A stretch of DNA of 64,000 nt from positions 1 to 64,000 of the forward strand of contig VGVM01000007.1 of the NCBI GenBank assembly GCA_016874035.1. Reading direction: 5' to 3'. The translations under genes and the position numbers were made by a program. Positions within the stretch are counted from its first letter, which is position 1. Each line of letters starts with the position of its first letter. This document shows positions 61,518 to 64,000 of this stretch, piece after piece. The stretch comes from Gemmatimonadota bacterium (GTDB taxonomy: Bacteria; Gemmatimonadota; Gemmatimonadetes; Gemmatimonadales; Gemmatimonadaceae). The notes below the pieces were generated by a model. That model was not told the DNA's origin. It saw only the letters and a program-made list of their open reading frames with translations, and did not search any database.

Positions 61518-62327
61518 ATGATGGAACGTGTGCTGCTCGGGGCCTTCGCGGCGGTCGCCATCACGGTCATCGCGCGTCGCTACGAAGTCCTCGATGAGTC
61601 AGGCCAGTGGGGCGCGCTGGCTATCGGTATCCTGGCTTCCGCCGCGGGCTGGCCGTGGGCGGGAACCCTGGTGATCTATTTCGTGGCCGCAGCGGCCATC
61701 ACCTGGTACGGTGCGCCGACCAAGGCGGCGCGCACGGAATCGTCCACCTCGCCGGTTCGGACCCGGCACCTGCTTCAGGTGCTCGCCAACGGGATCGTGT
61801 TCGTCGCCTTCGCGTATCGCGCCCGCGGCAACCCGCAGTCCATCTGGGGGATCGGAGCCGCCGGCGCGCTCGCGGCGTCCTTCGCCGACACGGCGGCAAC
61901 GGAGATTGGCACGCTGTACGGGCGTTCGCCGCGCAGCATCCTCACGTGGCAGCGCGTGTCGCCCGGGCTGTCGGGCGGTGTCACGCTTGCCGGCACGGCG
62001 GCGGCCGTGGTCGGCGCGGCGTTCGTCGCCGCCATCGCCGCCGCCATGCACGGGATCGGCTTGGGAAGCCGCTTCGTTGCGGTAGTCACGATCGGCGGAG
62101 TCGCCGGCTGCCTCGCGGACTCGCTGCTCGGCGCCACGGTCCAGGCGCGGCGCTGGTGCGAGCACTGCAATGCGTGGACGGAACGACGCGTGCATCCCTG
62201 CTCGTACCGCACCGTGCATGCGCGCGGAATTCGCTGGGTGGACAACAGCGTCGTCAACCTCGCGGCGACCGCGATCGGCGCGGTCGCTGCGGTCGCTGCG
62301 GTCGGCGCGAACTTGGCGCTGCGATGA
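61518..62327 (+). CDS. DUF92 family membrane protein (VTE6/phytyl-phosphate-kinase-like)
   Basis: A 269-residue polytopic membrane protein. Conserved stretches are GALAIGILASAAGWPW, GAAGALAASFADTAATEIG and TWQRVSPGLSGGVTLAGTAA, then CLADSLLGATVQARRWCEHC and DNSVVNLAATAIGA. The plant relative VTE6 phosphorylates phytyl phosphate; bacterial members are uncharacterised but suggest prenyl-phosphate metabolism. Its TGA overlaps the ATG of the FAD reductase gene, whose family also acts on prenyl chains. ATG 61518 and 61521 are equivalent starts. Confidence 0.85.
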   Translation: MMERVLLGAFAAVAITVIARRYEVLDESGQWGALAIGILASAAGWPWAGTLVIYFVAAAAITWYGAPTKAARTESSTSPVRTRHLLQVLANGIVFVAFAYRARGNPQSIWGIGAAGALAASFADTAATEIGTLYGRSPRSILTWQRVSPGLSGGVTLAGTAAAVVGAAFVAAIAAAMHGIGLGSRFVAVVTIGGVAGCLADSLLGATVQARRWCEHCNAWTERRVHPCSYRTVHARGIRWVDNSVVNLAATAIGAVAAVAAVGANLALR

Positions 62328-63589
62328 GCACGCCTGCGGATCCGGAAGCGGTCGTCGTTGGCGCTGGGCCGGCGGGCTCGGCACTCGCATGGGCGCTGGC
62401 CCGCAACGGCCTTCGCGTCGTCGTGCTCGATCGGGCCCGCTTCCCGCGCCCGAAGCCATGCGCCGAGTACCTGAGTCCGCAGGCGGCGCGTCTCCTCGAT
62501 GAGATGGGTGTGCTCACGCGGCTCGAGCCGCTCGGCGCCCAGCTCGCTGGCATGCGCATTCACGCTGGCGATGACGGCCACACCCAGGCGCAGTGGTTTG
62601 AGGGGCGATTCGAGGCCGCGCACGGGTTTCGGGCCTACCGCCCGCGCGGGCTCGCGGTGCGCCGCGAAACGCTCGACGCGGTCCTGCTCGACGCGGCGCG
62701 GCAAGCCGGCGCGACCGTCGTCGAGGGCGCGACGGTGACCGACCTTATCACGCAGCCCCACGACCCGGCGCGCGTGGCCGGTGTCGCGTGGCGGGACGGC
62801 GATGGCGTCGCGCGCCGCACGACGGCCCAGGTGACGATCGGCGCCGACGGGCTGCGGTCCGTCGTCGCGCGACGTGCGGGGCTCGCGCGCCGCCATGCCT
62901 GGCCGACGCGCTACGCGTTCGTCGCGCACTACCGCGGCGTCGCGGGCGTCGGCGATGTCGGTGAAATGCACGTGGGTGACGCCGGCTACTGCGGGCTGGC
63001 CGCCGTGGGCGGCGGACTCACGAACGTGGCCGTGGTCGTTCCCGCGCGCGCAGCCACGGCTGCCGCGGGCCGGCTCGACGACTTCCTCGGCGCCTGGCTC
63101 GCCGCGAGTCCCACGCTGGGCCCCCGGTTCGCGGAGGCGCAGCGCGTCTCCGCGGTGCAGGCCACGGGGCCGTTCGCGTCGCACGCGCGCGCGGCGTGGA
63201 AGCCCGGCGTCGCGCTGGTCGGGGACGCCGCCGACTTCTTCGATCCGTTCACGGGCGAGGGGATCTATGCCGCGCTCCGCGGGGCCGAACTGCTCGCGCC
63301 GTACGTCGTGGCCGCGGCGCGCGCCGATTCGCCGACGCGTGCCGACGAATCGTTGCGCGCGTGGGATCGCTGCTGGCGCGACGAATTTCGCGGCAAGTGG
63401 TGGCTGGAACGGATCGTGGGCGCGGCCGTGGCTTCGCCGCGTGTCCTCGCGCAGCTGGCGCGCAGGTTCCGCGCGCGTCCACACCTCGCGGACCTGCTCG
63501 TGGGCGTGACCGGCGACTTCATCCCGCCGCGCGAGGTGCTCAACGCGCGGTTTGCCTACGAACTCCTGTCCGCCAGTCCGGCCTCCTGA
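62324..63589 (+). CDS. FAD-dependent oxidoreductase, geranylgeranyl reductase-like
   Basis: A 421-residue flavoprotein. It has the dinucleotide motif VVVGAGPAGSALAWALARNG (9-28), then VLDRARFPRPKPCAEYLSPQ, VTIGADGLRSVVAR (the GD-type motif) and ALVGDAADFFDPFTGEGIY (FAD ribityl contact). These belong to the GGR/PHBH-related superfamily that reduces isoprenoid double bonds or oxidises polyketide/quinone rings. It overlaps the DUF92 gene and the following methyltransferase gene. Confidence 0.88.
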   Translation: MSTPADPEAVVVGAGPAGSALAWALARNGLRVVVLDRARFPRPKPCAEYLSPQAARLLDEMGVLTRLEPLGAQLAGMRIHAGDDGHTQAQWFEGRFEAAHGFRAYRPRGLAVRRETLDAVLLDAARQAGATVVEGATVTDLITQPHDPARVAGVAWRDGDGVARRTTAQVTIGADGLRSVVARRAGLARRHAWPTRYAFVAHYRGVAGVGDVGEMHVGDAGYCGLAAVGGGLTNVAVVVPARAATAAAGRLDDFLGAWLAASPTLGPRFAEAQRVSAVQATGPFASHARAAWKPGVALVGDAADFFDPFTGEGIYAALRGAELLAPYVVAAARADSPTRADESLRAWDRCWRDEFRGKWWLERIVGAAVASPRVLAQLARRFRARPHLADLLVGVTGDFIPPREVLNARFAYELLSASPAS

Positions 63590-64000
63590 TGCGCGCCTCC
63601 GCAAACCGCGACATCCTCCGGGGCCGCGAGTTCCTCGACGACCGCGCGCTCGCGCCCGAGCTCGCGATCCGGTCGCTGCGCGATATTGCGCGGTCGAACC
63701 GGCTGTTCGGCGGGACGCGCGCGGTGCTGGCCGAGCTTCGCGATGACCTGAGGGCCGACGGGACGCCGCATGCGCGTCCACTGACCGTCTTCGATGCGGG
63801 CACCGGCGCCGGGGACATCCCGTTCGCGATCCGCGAGGCCGGCCGCCGCAACGGTTGTGACGTGCGAACGGTCGGGCTGGAGTGGACCGCGCCGCTCGCG
63901 CGCGCGGCCGCCCCGCTCGCCCAAGTGACGATGGCGGGCGATGCGCGCGCGCTCCCGATCGCGAGGGGCGCGTTCGATATCGCCGTCTGTGCCCAGGTGC
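63589..64000 (+). CDS. SAM-dependent methyltransferase, N-terminal part (truncated by window end)
   Basis: The first 137 codons are present, open to the edge. ATG 63589 overlaps the TGA of the FAD reductase gene (TGATG). After a helical N-terminus (ELAIRSLRDIARSNRLFGGT) comes motif I, TVFDAGTGAGDIPFAI, then VGLEWTAPLARAAAP, AGDARALPIARGAFDIAVC, all standard for class I methyltransferases. Such a methyltransferase beside an FAD oxidoreductase is common in alkylresorcinol/quinone-like lipid clusters, which would predict a type III polyketide synthase gene downstream. That part is inference. Confidence 0.85.
   Translation, partial: MRASANRDILRGREFLDDRALAPELAIRSLRDIARSNRLFGGTRAVLAELRDDLRADGTPHARPLTVFDAGTGAGDIPFAIREAGRRNGCDVRTVGLEWTAPLARAAAPLAQVTMAGDARALPIARGAFDIAVCAQV

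Overview
The window is high-GC, densely packed bacterial DNA. The gene content points to a soil-type member of the Gemmatimonadota. Signs include Hanks-type kinases fused to a TolB-like domain beside PD40 lipoproteins, a VPS10/sortilin BNR protein, a carboxypeptidase-regulatory TonB-dependent receptor, many secreted metallopeptidases, and an outer-membrane SprA relative. The phylum call is an inference from content; no rRNA or tRNA gene is present. About 53 protein genes cover almost everything and no gene-free stretch exceeds 300 bases.

Region by region. 1-8.0 kb: a type IV pilin gene with a sigma-54 promoter motif, three membrane or polyprenol-type glycosyltransferase genes, then a PilR/PilS-like two-component pair. 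8.1-16.6 kb: ArfB, a VOC gene broken by one amber codon, envelope proteins, an S4 RNA-binding protein, an esterase/methyltransferase pair, IF-1, and an M20 hydrolase-PnuC-ribosylnicotinamide kinase operon. 16.6-28 kb: PD40 lipoprotein, Ser/Thr kinase, M55 and M28 peptidases, a sortilin-type BNR protein, and a NamZ-NAGPA pair. 28-35 kb: deoC with a double aldehyde dehydrogenase, M24 peptidase, kelch protein, acetyltransferase. 35-40 kb: pilB-pilT-pilC and a ComEA-like protein, so the cell probably makes retractile pili able to take up DNA. 40-52 kb: a glutaminyl-cyclase-like lipoprotein translationally coupled to a 2,000-residue SprA-like protein, divergent from an lptF-lptG-mlaE-mlaD operon. 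52-64 kb: TonB receptor, two APC permeases, cyoE, M24 peptidase, and the start of a DUF92-FAD reductase-methyltransferase operon that runs off the end.

Three observations stand out. (1) A ~600-bp element lies between mlaD and the TonB receptor. A four-helix-bundle protein of the 23S-rRNA intervening-sequence family is flanked by inverted arrays of a 7-bp repeat, and a solo copy of the same array sits in frame inside the aldehyde dehydrogenase gene. (2) Ten of eleven predicted signal-peptidase-I exports carry Gln at mature position +1, and a type II glutaminyl cyclase homologue overlaps the sprA-like gene. This resembles the Bacteroidetes Q-rule together with part of a type IX secretion apparatus. 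(3) The pilin gene has a -24/-12 promoter while its probable PilSR regulators lie 5 kb away, with a glycosylation cassette in between.
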